54,360 nt of DNA from an uncultured Bacilli bacterium. Lineage in GTDB: Bacteria; Bacillota_I; Bacilli_A; RF39; UBA660. The translations under genes were made by a program, and so were the position numbers. Where the stretch lies: positions 1 through 54,360 of the forward strand of contig CANRDB010000007.1 of the NCBI GenBank assembly GCA_947629315.1. Direction: 5' to 3'. The first letter of the stretch is position 1, and every line of letters starts with the position of its first letter. Below are positions 17,177 through 25,103 of the stretch, piece after piece. Under the pieces are notes generated by a model. That model saw only the letters and a list, made by a program, of their open reading frames with translations, was not told the origin of the DNA and ran no database searches.

Positions 17177-18105
17177 AAGAGTTGATTCTCCCTCAATAGT
17201 TCATCAATAATGGCTTGATGAATATGTTCTGGTAAAGGAGCTCCTGCAGCGTGAACATGACCATCTCCGTGAAAGAGTTGCGCAAAATCCCGCACACTGA
17301 CATCCTCTTTCACACTTCGAAAACTAAGACTCTTATCGAGACGGATAATCATGACTAAATCAATTTTATCTTGAAACGTTTCCGCTAATACATTTCCTAC
17401 TTCACTCACATACTGTTCCGCAAACACAATTCCTACCTGATACCCATGAATTTCTTGAATCATCATCCGTTCTTTACAAAGGTCAATATACTCTTCTTTT
17501 TTCTTACGATCGACATCGATTAAAATACGCTCTGACTCTAAAAAATAAAATTCTCGGTTCTTTCGTAAAAACGTTATATAATTTTGAATAAATTTCTCAT
17601 TTCCGTAGTAAGCAAATAGGGTTCCTAAATCGACTGCCTCCCTCACTTGATATTTCTTCCATTCCCAAGTATCATTCAAGCGGACTAAAGAAACCATGTA
17701 AGAAACACTATCTTTCGCTAACGTAGTATTCGGATAGTGCGTCAATAAATATTTATAGTAAAGACTAGTACCAGACTCTAGAATGCCATTTTCTTCTACC
17801 ACTACATGCGCAAACGAAAAGGAGTTGAGTTCTAAATGCCCCTCATGGTGGTCCAAAAGATGAAACTTATCTTTCCAAGAAGACTCATCAATCTTTTTGG
17901 CAACTTCTAAACTGACCCCTAAATCCGTCATAAAAATAGCATCATAGTCATCTAACGTATGGTTTTCTAAACAATTCATTACATAGGAATCTACATCTGG
18001 AATATCGAGTAACTGATAATCATATTCTTCAAAAGTTAAGTCCGTTAAAATAACCGGTGTCACACCATCCATATCTGCGATATGAGATATTAAAAATACT
18101 TTCAT
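17173..18105 (-). CDS. DHH-family phosphoesterase
   Basis: Motifs of the DHH superfamily are visible: SHIADMDGVTPV (residues 7-18, HxDxDG-like), FMTDLGVS near residue 59, the DHH signature LLDHHEGH near residue 84, and a DHHA1-like GDGHVHAAGAPLP near the end. Members hydrolyse nano-RNA, pAp or cyclic dinucleotides. In this form the first motif is HIADMDG instead of the usual HxDPDG, so the exact substrate is uncertain. It begins 3 bases after the rnhB stop and overlaps the MBL gene by 4 bases. A second DHH protein is at 49901-51001. Confidence 0.8.
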   Translation of the reverse strand: MKVFLISHIADMDGVTPVILTDLTFEEYDYQLLDIPDVDSYVMNCLENHTLDDYDAIFMTDLGVSLEVAKKIDESSWKDKFHLLDHHEGHLELNSFSFAHVVVEENGILESGTSLYYKYLLTHYPNTTLAKDSVSYMVSLVRLNDTWEWKKYQVREAVDLGTLFAYYGNEKFIQNYITFLRKNREFYFLESERILIDVDRKKKEEYIDLCKERMMIQEIHGYQVGIVFAEQYVSEVGNVLAETFQDKIDLVMIIRLDKSLSFRSVKEDVSVRDFAQLFHGDGHVHAAGAPLPEHIHQAIIDELLRENQLL

Positions 18106-18108
18106 GTC

Positions 18109-18723
18109 TTACTCCTTTTCTAATAGTTCCTTGACTGGTCCATAGGATTTTCGATATCCATCAATGAGCCCATATTTTTGGATTGCTTCTAAATGTTTTT
18201 TGGTTGGATATCCCTTATGCTCTTTATAACCATATTCAGGATACTTTTTATCAAGTTCTATCATCATATGATCTCTTGTTACTTTCGCTACAACCGAAGC
18301 AGCGGCAATGCTGATACTCTTCGCATCTCCCTTAATAATAGAAGTACTAGGAATATCTAATTCTAGTGGCATGGCATCAATTAACACGTGCTCCAAAGGA
18401 ATCTGCTTTTGAACCTCTTCAATAGCCATTTTCATAGCTACTTTAGTTGCTTCATAAATATTGATGCGATCAATTTCTTCGGGTTGAACCATTCCTATTC
18501 CATAGGCGATGGCATGTTCTAGAATATAAGGATAAAACTTTTCTCTTTTTCTCTCTGTCAACTTTTTAGAATCCGTTAATCCCTCTAAAACAAAGTCTTT
18601 AGGAAGAACTACACAAGCAGTAACAACCGGTCCTATTAAAGGTCCTCTTCCTACTTCATCTACTCCACCAATGTAAGTAATTCCCTGTTGATATAATTCT
18701 TTTTCATATTGCCATAAATCCAT
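18109..18723 (-). CDS. rnhB: Ribonuclease HII
   Basis: Removes RNA from RNA/DNA hybrids and single ribonucleotides from DNA. It has the signature GGVDEVGRGPLIGPVV with the first catalytic Asp and Glu, LTDSKKLTERKRE, VLIDAMPLEL, and KGDAKSISIAAASVVAKVTRD. I chose the ATG at 18723, two bases after the prmC stop. The frame is open 60 bases upstream inside prmC, but known RNase HII proteins start close to this point. Length is 204 aa. Confidence 0.95.
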   Translation of the reverse strand: MDLWQYEKELYQQGITYIGGVDEVGRGPLIGPVVTACVVLPKDFVLEGLTDSKKLTERKREKFYPYILEHAIAYGIGMVQPEEIDRINIYEATKVAMKMAIEEVQKQIPLEHVLIDAMPLELDIPSTSIIKGDAKSISIAAASVVAKVTRDHMMIELDKKYPEYGYKEHKGYPTKKHLEAIQKYGLIDGYRKSYGPVKELLEKE

Positions 18724-18725
18724 TT

Positions 18726-19433
18726 TTATCTCTCTCTTACAAATAAGAATCGGTCTCTTCCCTGCATATCTTTTTCTATCCACGCTCTCGTTTGAGGAAG
18801 ATAACGATTCACTTTCTCTAATAGTCTTTTTCCTTGGGTTGCTCCTATTTCAAAAGCAATTAAAAATTTTTCTTTTAAATAAGGCTTGCAAGTTTTTAAT
18901 ATTACCTCATAACAAGCTAACCCCTCTTCCCCTGCATAGAGCGCTAACGCAGGTTCATTTTTCGCAACAACCTCCATAATTTCTTCATCATAAGAAATAT
19001 AGGGAGGATTTGAAATAATACAATCATATTTTCCAGAAAGTGGTTCTAATAAACTTCCCTCTAGAAAATGAATTTCCGCTTCATTCTTGCTAGCGTTATG
19101 TTCTGCGGTTTCTAAAGCCTTCTTACTAATATCGACAGCTTCCATATCACAATCAATTTCTTTTTTTAACGCAATCGCAATACAGCCACTACCAGTTCCA
19201 ATATCGGCAATTCTAGGGTGTTCAAACTCTCGAAGATGCGCAATCGTCTTCGAAACCAATTCTTCTGTTTCAAAGCGAGGAATTAATACACTGGGATTAA
19301 CATCTAATAAGTATCCATAAAAATCAACATTCCCTACAATGTACTGAGCAGGCTCTCCTCGATGTAATCGTTCTAAACCCTGTTCTAAATCCTCTTCTTT
19401 TAAATATTTTTTTAAATATTCTTCTTCTCCCAT
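18726..19433 (-). CDS. prmC: Release factor glutamine methyltransferase
   Basis: PrmC (HemK) methylates the glutamine of the GGQ motif in peptide release factors. The SAM-binding motif DIGTGSGCIAIAL and the catalytic NPPYIS are present. The protein (235 aa) is shorter than the usual 270-290 because most of the N-terminal helical domain is missing. The start is the ATG at 19433 (AGGTG 6 bases upstream). Its partner prfA, usually adjacent in Bacilli, lies 5.7 kb upstream, separated by a block of membrane and exported-protein genes. Confidence 0.93.
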   Translation of the reverse strand: MGEEEYLKKYLKEEDLEQGLERLHRGEPAQYIVGNVDFYGYLLDVNPSVLIPRFETEELVSKTIAHLREFEHPRIADIGTGSGCIAIALKKEIDCDMEAVDISKKALETAEHNASKNEAEIHFLEGSLLEPLSGKYDCIISNPPYISYDEEIMEVVAKNEPALALYAGEEGLACYEVILKTCKPYLKEKFLIAFEIGATQGKRLLEKVNRYLPQTRAWIEKDMQGRDRFLFVRER

Positions 19434-19466
19434 ACGCTTCACCTTATTTATTGTATCATAATCCGC

Positions 19467-19490
19467 AAAAAAAAGAGTAATATTACTCTC
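19467..19490 (-). terminator. Terminator after the 215-residue membrane protein gene
   Basis: AGAGTAATATTACTCT (19474-19489) followed by eight T residues on the minus strand. Confidence 0.8.
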
Positions 19491-20138
19491 TTATACGGAA
19501 ATTTTTTTCTGAATCATAAATCGTTTTATATACAAGCGTAGCAATCGGATGATATAAATAATCAAAAACGGTATTACAAATGGAACAATTACGATAAAGA
19601 AAACTATTTGTTTGGCAAATTCATCAACTTCGCCATCTTCATCATAATTTATGATTGGTAATGAGTGAGAATTATCGTTTTCATCAACATAAATGACTCT
19701 GTCAAACCCTATCTCTCCTTCTTCCACATGATCTTTATCTATATAATAGTATGTTTTGCCATCACGACCAGTATATTTAAAATACCAATCATAATAATCA
19801 ATATATGATGTAGTATTATCATCAACTGTTTCTCTATGATGATAACTATGGTCATAAAAGGCCTTTTCTTCATACCAGGTTGTACTTTCATATTCTTCTT
19901 TATATCTCTGTTCGGGTAAATTAATGAAGAAAATAACTAAAGCATATATAATGAAAAGTACAATAGAACCTTTCAAAAACTGAATCCATGTTGTTCTAAT
20001 TTCTTTTTTTATTTTTTGAAACTCGTCATACTGGTTATCTAAATTTTGATTATTTTGTAATGGTTGTTTATTTGGAATGTTATTGTTACCTTGTATATTG
20101 AAACTATTTTGATTGAAGTTACTAGGATTTTGATACAT
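19491..20138 (-). CDS. Membrane protein with Asn-rich N-terminus and extracytoplasmic domain
   Basis: The first 35 residues are Asn/Gln-rich (NFNQNSFNIQGNNNIPNKQP). A membrane helix follows at about 55-73 (FLKGSIVLFIIYALVIFFI), then an acidic, Tyr-rich domain of some 100 residues (YFKYTGRDGKTYYYIDKDHVE), and a second helix near 175-197. Two helices around a Tyr-rich domain recall DUF3592-type proteins, but this is tentative. It has its own terminator. Position between prmC and the ABC transporter suggests it belongs to the inserted block. Confidence 0.65.
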   Translation of the reverse strand: MYQNPSNFNQNSFNIQGNNNIPNKQPLQNNQNLDNQYDEFQKIKKEIRTTWIQFLKGSIVLFIIYALVIFFINLPEQRYKEEYESTTWYEEKAFYDHSYHHRETVDDNTTSYIDYYDWYFKYTGRDGKTYYYIDKDHVEEGEIGFDRVIYVDENDNSHSLPIINYDEDGEVDEFAKQIVFFIVIVPFVIPFLIIYIIRLLRLYIKRFMIQKKISV

Positions 20139-20196
20139 TTTATCACACTACCTATCTATCGTTTATTTTCTTATCTGTTCTAAAAAAATCGTAGTA

Positions 20197-20838
20197 TCAA
20201 CTCTGCGTTAACTCCGTCATTTTTCCTCCATCGATTTCATAGACAACATCCGCAAGCGTATCAATATCCTCTTTCATGTGAGTAGCAATAATAATTAGTT
20301 TTCCCTTTTGTTTTTCTTCTAATAAAAGTTCCCGAATCTCTTTTGCCGTATCTTTTTCTACTCCATTAAAAGGTTCATCCAATATCATGACGTCTGGATC
20401 TTCCATCAACACTTGAGCAATTCCTAATTTTTGTTTCGTTCCCAAGGAATATTTAGAATATTTTTTATGAATTTCTGTCTTCATATTTAATTTTTCCATT
20501 ACATCCAATATTTCTTGTTTTCCTATCTTATTTTGAATAGACGCTAACAACAAAAGATTCTCATAACCTGTTAAATCTGGTAAAAAGTTTGGCTTTTCAA
20601 TGAGTGCTCTCGTGTTTTTAGGAAAAGCATTCTTTGTAGAATAGTCTACTCCATCTAGTATTACTTTTCCTTTGGTAGGAGAATAAAATCCACAAATGAT
20701 TTTTAAAAGAACGGATTTCCCACTACCATTTCTACCAACTAATCCATAAATGTTACCACTTTCTAAAGTGACATTAACATCCTCAATAACCACATTCTCA
20801 CGAAATTTTTTCGTAATGTTTTTTAATTCTAACTTCAT
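20197..20838 (-). CDS. ABC transporter ATP-binding protein
   Basis: Complete nucleotide-binding domain: Walker A GLVGRNGSGKSVLLK (about residues 32-46), Q-loop region, signature YSLGTKQKLGIAQ, Walker B VMILDEPF, and the H-loop IIATH. It is short (213 aa), as in exporters and immunity-type transporters with separate permeases. The start overlaps the stop of the 237-residue-frame permease (TAATG). It is the last gene of the five-gene transporter operon. Confidence 0.93.
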   Translation of the reverse strand: MKLELKNITKKFRENVVIEDVNVTLESGNIYGLVGRNGSGKSVLLKIICGFYSPTKGKVILDGVDYSTKNAFPKNTRALIEKPNFLPDLTGYENLLLLASIQNKIGKQEILDVMEKLNMKTEIHKKYSKYSLGTKQKLGIAQVLMEDPDVMILDEPFNGVEKDTAKEIRELLLEEKQKGKLIIIATHMKEDIDTLADVVYEIDGGKMTELTQS

Positions 20839-21524
20839 TATTTTCCACCATTTCCTTCTATCAGTTTTTTAGCCTCTCTACCAATCCATATGCCACAAAC
20901 CGTCCATCCTATCATCAGTCCTATTCCTAACTTCCAGCAAGGACAATAAACCATATTTTTATCAAATACTAACATAAATATGACAAATAGACCGATCATG
21001 AAAACTTCGTCCCATCTCCAAACTTGGAAAGTAAAATAACTAGCCAATAACAAGAATTGCAAACAAAGAATATAGAGAAAGTCTTTTCCAAATAAGAATA
21101 GACAATCTCCAATAATAATATCACCACGATATAAAAGAAAAGAACCCAATCCTACTAACAAATATTCTACTAGTTTTAAAAATAGCATACAAGTACTAAA
21201 TACAATTGTCTTTTTTACGAACCATTGAAGCGGAGTCATTCTTACAAAAATATGACTTAATTGTGAACTCATATCCTTCATATAAACATCGACAATCAAA
21301 AAGAGAAAGACTACCACATTGAATAAATATGCTAACAATTCTAACCATTCAAAACTTTTATGGTTAAAAGCTACCCCTAATGAGACACAGATAAAATGGT
21401 AAAAAGACCTATCTTGATACGATTCTAGCCAAAGGGATAACATTAGTACCGTAGCAAACAAAAGAAGTAATTTTTTTCGTTTTTGAAAAATATATCGAAT
21501 ATCATTCATCCATAAATATTTCAT
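20838..21524 (-). CDS. ABC-2-like permease subunit, 6 predicted helices
   Basis: About six hydrophobic helices, starting after a short amphipathic N-terminus (MKYLWMNDIRYIFQKRKK). It lacks a recognisable family motif but sits between an ABC ATPase and two similar permeases. The ATG at 21524 overlaps the upstream stop by 4 bases (ATGA) and has AAGGA about 10 bases upstream. Function as a permease is inferred from topology and operon context. Confidence 0.7.
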   Translation of the reverse strand: MKYLWMNDIRYIFQKRKKLLLLFATVLMLSLWLESYQDRSFYHFICVSLGVAFNHKSFEWLELLAYLFNVVVFLFLIVDVYMKDMSSQLSHIFVRMTPLQWFVKKTIVFSTCMLFLKLVEYLLVGLGSFLLYRGDIIIGDCLFLFGKDFLYILCLQFLLLASYFTFQVWRWDEVFMIGLFVIFMLVFDKNMVYCPCWKLGIGLMIGWTVCGIWIGREAKKLIEGNGGK

Positions 21525-22282
21525 GCAATATCCATCCTTTTGTTTCGACAACTATAAAATTCTAAACCAAAAGTAATAATCAGTAAAACAATCAAATAAA
21601 GAATGGAATAAAACACCTCTTGATAGAAACTCGAGTAAGCTATCGAATAGAAATACGTCCAAAGAAAAATAGAAAAAGTTGAATGCACAGAAAACTGGAT
21701 TGGAAAACATAAAAAACCAGCAATTACTAGAACAATCATCCAAATACTTTTCTTTTTAAAATTTAAATAGAGTAAAGCAAAAATAACGGATAGTAAAAGC
21801 GAAATACTAACATACCGAAAAAGAAAAAAGAGAAAATATTGCATATTAGAAATACCATAAAAATCATAATCTGTCATCATAAAACTCTTACTCGGTATAA
21901 ATAAATTGATGGACAAATAAAGAATCGAAAAAAGAATTAAAAAGAGCACATTCATCAACAACACATATTTCAATATAAATAAAATATATTTTTTTCGACT
22001 CTGTAATCTCATAATAACGAAATCAAACTTCGTATTCATCAAGGCACAAACATCGACTGTATTTTTCCAAAGTAAAGTAAAAAAGAGCATATTGAACACA
22101 TTAAAAGAAAGAATCGTTAGGGCAGAATCAATAATACTTTCTTGATATTCTCCCCCATTTCCGCCTGCTGCCACAACGGCATAAATTGCTAAAAAAATAA
22201 TGAGGAGAAATATCGTTTTAAACTGATGAGAAGAACTAACATACTGTCCTATACTCATCCACCTAGTTTGTGATACTTTCAT
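21521..22282 (-). CDS. ABC-2-like permease subunit, 6 predicted helices
   Basis: Hydrophobic protein with about six helices; the first cytoplasmic part is MKVSQTRWMSIGQYVSSSHQF. I chose the ATG at 22282, with GGTG 7 bases upstream; ATGs at 22258 and 22312 are alternatives. The chosen start overlaps the end of the upstream permease by 20 bases. The same start/stop junction is duplicated in decayed form at 23797-23853. Substrate unknown. Confidence 0.68.
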   Translation of the reverse strand: MKVSQTRWMSIGQYVSSSHQFKTIFLLIIFLAIYAVVAAGGNGGEYQESIIDSALTILSFNVFNMLFFTLLWKNTVDVCALMNTKFDFVIMRLQSRKKYILFILKYVLLMNVLFLILFSILYLSINLFIPSKSFMMTDYDFYGISNMQYFLFFLFRYVSISLLLSVIFALLYLNFKKKSIWMIVLVIAGFLCFPIQFSVHSTFSIFLWTYFYSIAYSSFYQEVFYSILYLIVLLIITFGLEFYSCRNKRMDIA

Positions 22283-23219
22283 AGTCCAACACCACTTTCT
22301 CTGCATTACCATATTCTTTCTTTAAAACGAGAAAAGAAGCCCACCATAAAAAGATTGATACGAAAAGTGCTACTAAAATTGGGGTTATATTATGAGCATC
22401 AAAGAAGAAATAACCACTTATCAAGAAATATTCCCCTATTTCTTTAAATCCTAATATCTGGTTGTAAATCAGGGCATAGACAACAATATAAATTACCAAG
22501 TCCACTACAATAAAAATAATATATGACATTAAAAAGGCAGTTAACTTATGTTGATTCTTTTTACAACAATAAATAGCAATATTGACATAAAAAAGACTGA
22601 TGATAAACTGAATCAAGACAACCATCATTAGATAGAAATACCAGTAATCAAATTTCCATTCGGTAAATACCACTCTTGACAGTACTGACTTAGAATAATG
22701 TATATCTCCATGAGTAAGAAACGCACTAACAATAATAATTACAAGATAAGCAAAAGGGACTAAGCAAGCTGCTTTCATACAACTTTTATATTGTTTTTTT
22801 AAAGTTTTTTTATAATCTTCTCTCAATAAAACATTTTGAAACATTCCACTATGTAAAAATGAATGAATAAAGCTAATTACCACAATAGAAATAATCATCG
22901 GAGAGATGTATTGTAAAAAACCAAATGCAGACGTATCTTCTATTGTACTATAAATAGTCGTAATCATACCATCTGTTCGAATATGATCTCTTAATCCATC
23001 CATAGGTGTATAAGATAAAAATCGTTCTTTTGCTTCCTCTGTTTGATAAAACTGACACACTGGATCTGATAAATCCTTTTCAAAAATACAGTTTTCTTTC
23101 GTTTGCTCATAATCATTAAAAAGAAATGGTCTATAATTGTCGATGAAAGAAAGAAAAACAATCACAATCATCAACAGCAGTGCCAGTATAAAATATTTAT
23201 TCTTTTTTAATCGTATCAT
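22263..23219 (-). CDS. ABC-2-like permease subunit, 6 predicted helices
   Basis: 318 residues. A first helix (about 8-26) is followed by an extracytoplasmic loop of about 75 residues with two cysteines (ENCIFEKDLSDPVCQF), then five more helices. One helix plus a large outer loop before the remaining helices is a pattern seen in ABC-2 exporters for peptides and bacteriocin immunity. TAGGT in the last codons of the upstream gene serves as ribosome binding site. Its C-terminus (VVLDYESITN) has a decayed copy at 23811-23900. Confidence 0.7.
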   Translation of the reverse strand: MIRLKKNKYFILALLLMIVIVFLSFIDNYRPFLFNDYEQTKENCIFEKDLSDPVCQFYQTEEAKERFLSYTPMDGLRDHIRTDGMITTIYSTIEDTSAFGFLQYISPMIISIVVISFIHSFLHSGMFQNVLLREDYKKTLKKQYKSCMKAACLVPFAYLVIIIVSAFLTHGDIHYSKSVLSRVVFTEWKFDYWYFYLMMVVLIQFIISLFYVNIAIYCCKKNQHKLTAFLMSYIIFIVVDLVIYIVVYALIYNQILGFKEIGEYFLISGYFFFDAHNITPILVALFVSIFLWWASFLVLKKEYGNAEKVVLDYESITN

Positions 23220-23224
23220 TGTTA

Positions 23225-23650
23225 TTACCTACCAGGAGTAGATTCGTAAGCCCACAATCCAGTACATTTTGCGGTAGTTGGTAAAAATTTTGTTGATCGC
23301 AAGTATAAAAACCAAGGTTCCTCTAATTTACTATCTTCACCAAACCAGGATTTTCCAGTACTTACATCTTGAAACCCAATAGATAAAAAAACAGTCGTTA
23401 TAAGTCCTTCGGCAGCCCTTTTATCCTTAGTAATGGTATCTTTACAACTACCAATCATAACAAACTGTTCATCATTCGTATTTTTAACCTGTTCCGCCAC
23501 TAACTCTTGTGCACTGAAAGTTGGCAAAGTTACTGTAGTACCAGAATAAATTTCATCATTAAAAACATAAGAAGCCCAAGCACTAACACCAGTTATCCTT
23601 GCCACTAAACTTATCGCAAAAATGCAAAATGTTATTTTCAAATATTTCAC
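23225..23650 (-). CDS. Predicted secreted protein, first gene of the ABC operon
   Basis: The GTG at 23650 (AGGAG 8 bases upstream) gives a 141-residue protein with a signal peptide: KYLK, hydrophobic ITFCIFAISLVARITGV, then SAWA as a likely cleavage site. The mature part has two cysteines (GSCKD and AKCTGLWAYEST) that could pair. It starts an operon with three permeases and an ATPase, which is the arrangement of a secreted peptide or sensor protein with a dedicated transporter. I do not recognise the family. An ATG 18 bases upstream is part of the ribosome binding region. Confidence 0.7.
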   Translation of the reverse strand: MKYLKITFCIFAISLVARITGVSAWASYVFNDEIYSGTTVTLPTFSAQELVAEQVKNTNDEQFVMIGSCKDTITKDKRAAEGLITTVFLSIGFQDVSTGKSWFGEDSKLEEPWFLYLRSTKFLPTTAKCTGLWAYESTPGR

Positions 23651-23684
23651 AAAAATTTCTCCTACCATCCTACTATTATACTTT

Positions 23685-23713
23685 AATATACACTATCTAT
23701 CTTGAAAAGTCAA
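23685..23713 (-). promoter_or_regulatory. Promoter of the ABC transporter operon
   Basis: TTGACT (23708-23713), 17 bases, TATATT (23685-23690) on the minus strand. The stretch from 23651 to 24005 holds only this promoter, a gene remnant and a terminator. Confidence 0.6.
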
Positions 23714-23796
23714 CGACTCGCCCATTGCGATGGAAGATATTTTAGAAGAGAGACATCCCAAAATATTTTTTGATTTCCGATTACAATTGTATTAAT

Positions 23797-23900
23797 CTAT
23801 ACTCATCCATCTAGTTTGTGATACTGTAGTAGTTCAAAACCATTTTTACTGCTTTGCTTTTTTTCTTTCCTGGTAAAATATCTATATTCTCTAGTCATAT
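23797..23900 (-). pseudogene. Remnant of a duplicated permease gene end
   Basis: Bases 23797-23853 match 22249-22305 (the end of the 318-residue permease gene and the start of the next) at about 47 of 57 positions, with a single mismatch in the first 29. The minus strand gives a 29-codon frame from ATG 23900 to TAG 23811, ending AVKMVLNYYSITN, in frame with the intact permease ending AEKVVLDYESITN. GGAGAA precedes that ATG, so a micropeptide could still be made. The rest of the duplicated permease is gone. Confidence 0.75.
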
Positions 23901-23933
23901 AGAAATTCTCCTTACATAAATTTTAGCATATAA

Positions 23934-23969
23934 AAATCTACACGTTTTTTATTTCGTGTAGATTTTTTT
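23934..23969 (-). terminator. Terminator of the CAP-domain gene
   Basis: A 13-base perfect stem, AAAAATCTACACG / CGTGTAGATTTTT. T residues flank it on both strands, so it could act in both directions. Confidence 0.85.
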
Positions 23970-24005
23970 CAAATCACTTCTTCATCCTCTTTTTTCCATT
24001 CTAAA

Positions 24006-25058
24006 CTAATCAGTAAAAATTTGAACCCAATAATATTCACCATTTAAATAAGCATAGCCAATCCCTATTTTGTGGTAACTCGTCTTCATGATATTTTCAT
24101 AATGGAGAGGTGATGCTTTCCATCCCTCGGATGCCAATTGTGGAGTAGGATATCCATAAGCAATATTTTCCCCAACTGCATGCCAACCAATGTTTAGGTC
24201 ATCTAATACCGTAGAGCAATCGCTTCCATCTGGTCGTTTATGTTCAAACTTTCCACTCCAAGCCATTTCTAAAGCACGAACCATGGCCGCTAACGTCAAG
24301 TCTTCATCTAACGTAAGTGCCTCAACATTTTTCTCACTACGATATTGATTTGTATATTTTAAAACTTCCTTAATTTCTTTCGCATACTTTGTTGCATTTG
24401 TTTTCGCTTCGGCTTTTAAATCTGATGTCTTTGCCTTAAATTTGGAACGATCATAAGTGGTTTTAGAAGTTCTCTTCGTTTCCGTTCGTTTTCCATTAGC
24501 ATCTACACTATAGGTAATAGTTGTCTTGGTGGTAATTTTAACACCGTATTTTTCACTCGTAGAAGTTTTCGTCTCAGTCTCTGTATGTGGCTGCGTGTTC
24601 GTGTTCGTATTACTACTAGTGTTCTTGTTGCTAGAACTATTGGAACTAGATGGTTTATTACTAGAACTATTCGAACTAGATGGCTTATTACTACTAGTGT
24701 TTTTGTTACTGGTACTATTGGAACTAGATGGCTTATTGCTAGAACTATTCGAGTTAGATGGATTGTTACTAGCACTATTCGAACTAGATGGGTTGTTAGT
24801 ATTACTAGTCGTATTTGATGAGGAATTAGTAGAACTATTCGATTCACTATTAGAATCTGTATTACTATCCGTATTCGTATTATCGGATGAGAACTCCTCT
24901 TCATTAGAAGAACTACTCGTACTAGTATTTTCCTGTTGTGTACCTGACGTATGCTCCTCTTTTTTAGAAGATTGATTTTTTACGAAAAGAATTCCCCCTA
25001 CACTCAAACTAAGTACTAATATAAAGACAATTACTGTCACTACTATTTTTTTCTTCAT
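24006..25058 (-). CDS. Exported CAP/SCP-domain protein with Ser/Asn-rich linker
   Basis: An N-terminal signal anchor (KKKIVVTVIVFILVLSLSVGG) is followed by about 130 residues of Ser/Asn/Thr low complexity with repeated SSNKPSSSN units. A C-terminal SCP/CAP domain (about 225-350) contains LKYTNQYRSEKNVEALTLDE, MAWSGKFEHKRPDG, GENIAYG and HYENIMKTSYHKIGIGYA, matching the conserved CAP motifs. The linker probably spans the cell wall. CAP proteins in Bacillota are usually secreted or wall-associated with unclear biochemical role. AAGGAG precedes the ATG. It has its own terminator. Confidence 0.88.
   Translation of the reverse strand: MKKKIVVTVIVFILVLSLSVGGILFVKNQSSKKEEHTSGTQQENTSTSSSSNEEEFSSDNTNTDSNTDSNSESNSSTNSSSNTTSNTNNPSSSNSASNNPSNSNSSSNKPSSSNSTSNKNTSSNKPSSSNSSSNKPSSSNSSSNKNTSSNTNTNTQPHTETETKTSTSEKYGVKITTKTTITYSVDANGKRTETKRTSKTTYDRSKFKAKTSDLKAEAKTNATKYAKEIKEVLKYTNQYRSEKNVEALTLDEDLTLAAMVRALEMAWSGKFEHKRPDGSDCSTVLDDLNIGWHAVGENIAYGYPTPQLASEGWKASPLHYENIMKTSYHKIGIGYAYLNGEYYWVQIFTD
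24598..24850. repeat. Degenerate short tandem repeats in the CAP protein linker
   Basis: Units such as GAACTAGATGG with ACTAGAACTATTC recur many times and encode the Ser/Asn/Lys/Pro repeats. Such arrays readily gain or lose units by slippage, which would alter linker length. Confidence 0.8.
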
Positions 25059-25070
25059 ATTTTCTCCTTC

Positions 25071-25103
25071 TAAAAAGAGTCAGTGTTTTTAGTTCTGACT
25101 CTT
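25071..25103 (-). terminator. Terminator of prfA
   Basis: AAGAGTCAG / CTGACTCTT (25075-25083 and 25095-25103), followed on the minus strand by TTTTT. Confidence 0.75.

Noticed and set aside
24598-24850. Repeated DNA that could be mistaken for a CRISPR array
   Set aside because: The repeats are short, degenerate, in codon register and code for the protein linker; there are no unique spacers.
24526-24975. Plus-strand open frame rich in Leu and Val opposite the CAP protein gene
   Set aside because: It is the mirror of the Ser/Asn-rich linker repeats, has no ribosome binding site and no promoter.
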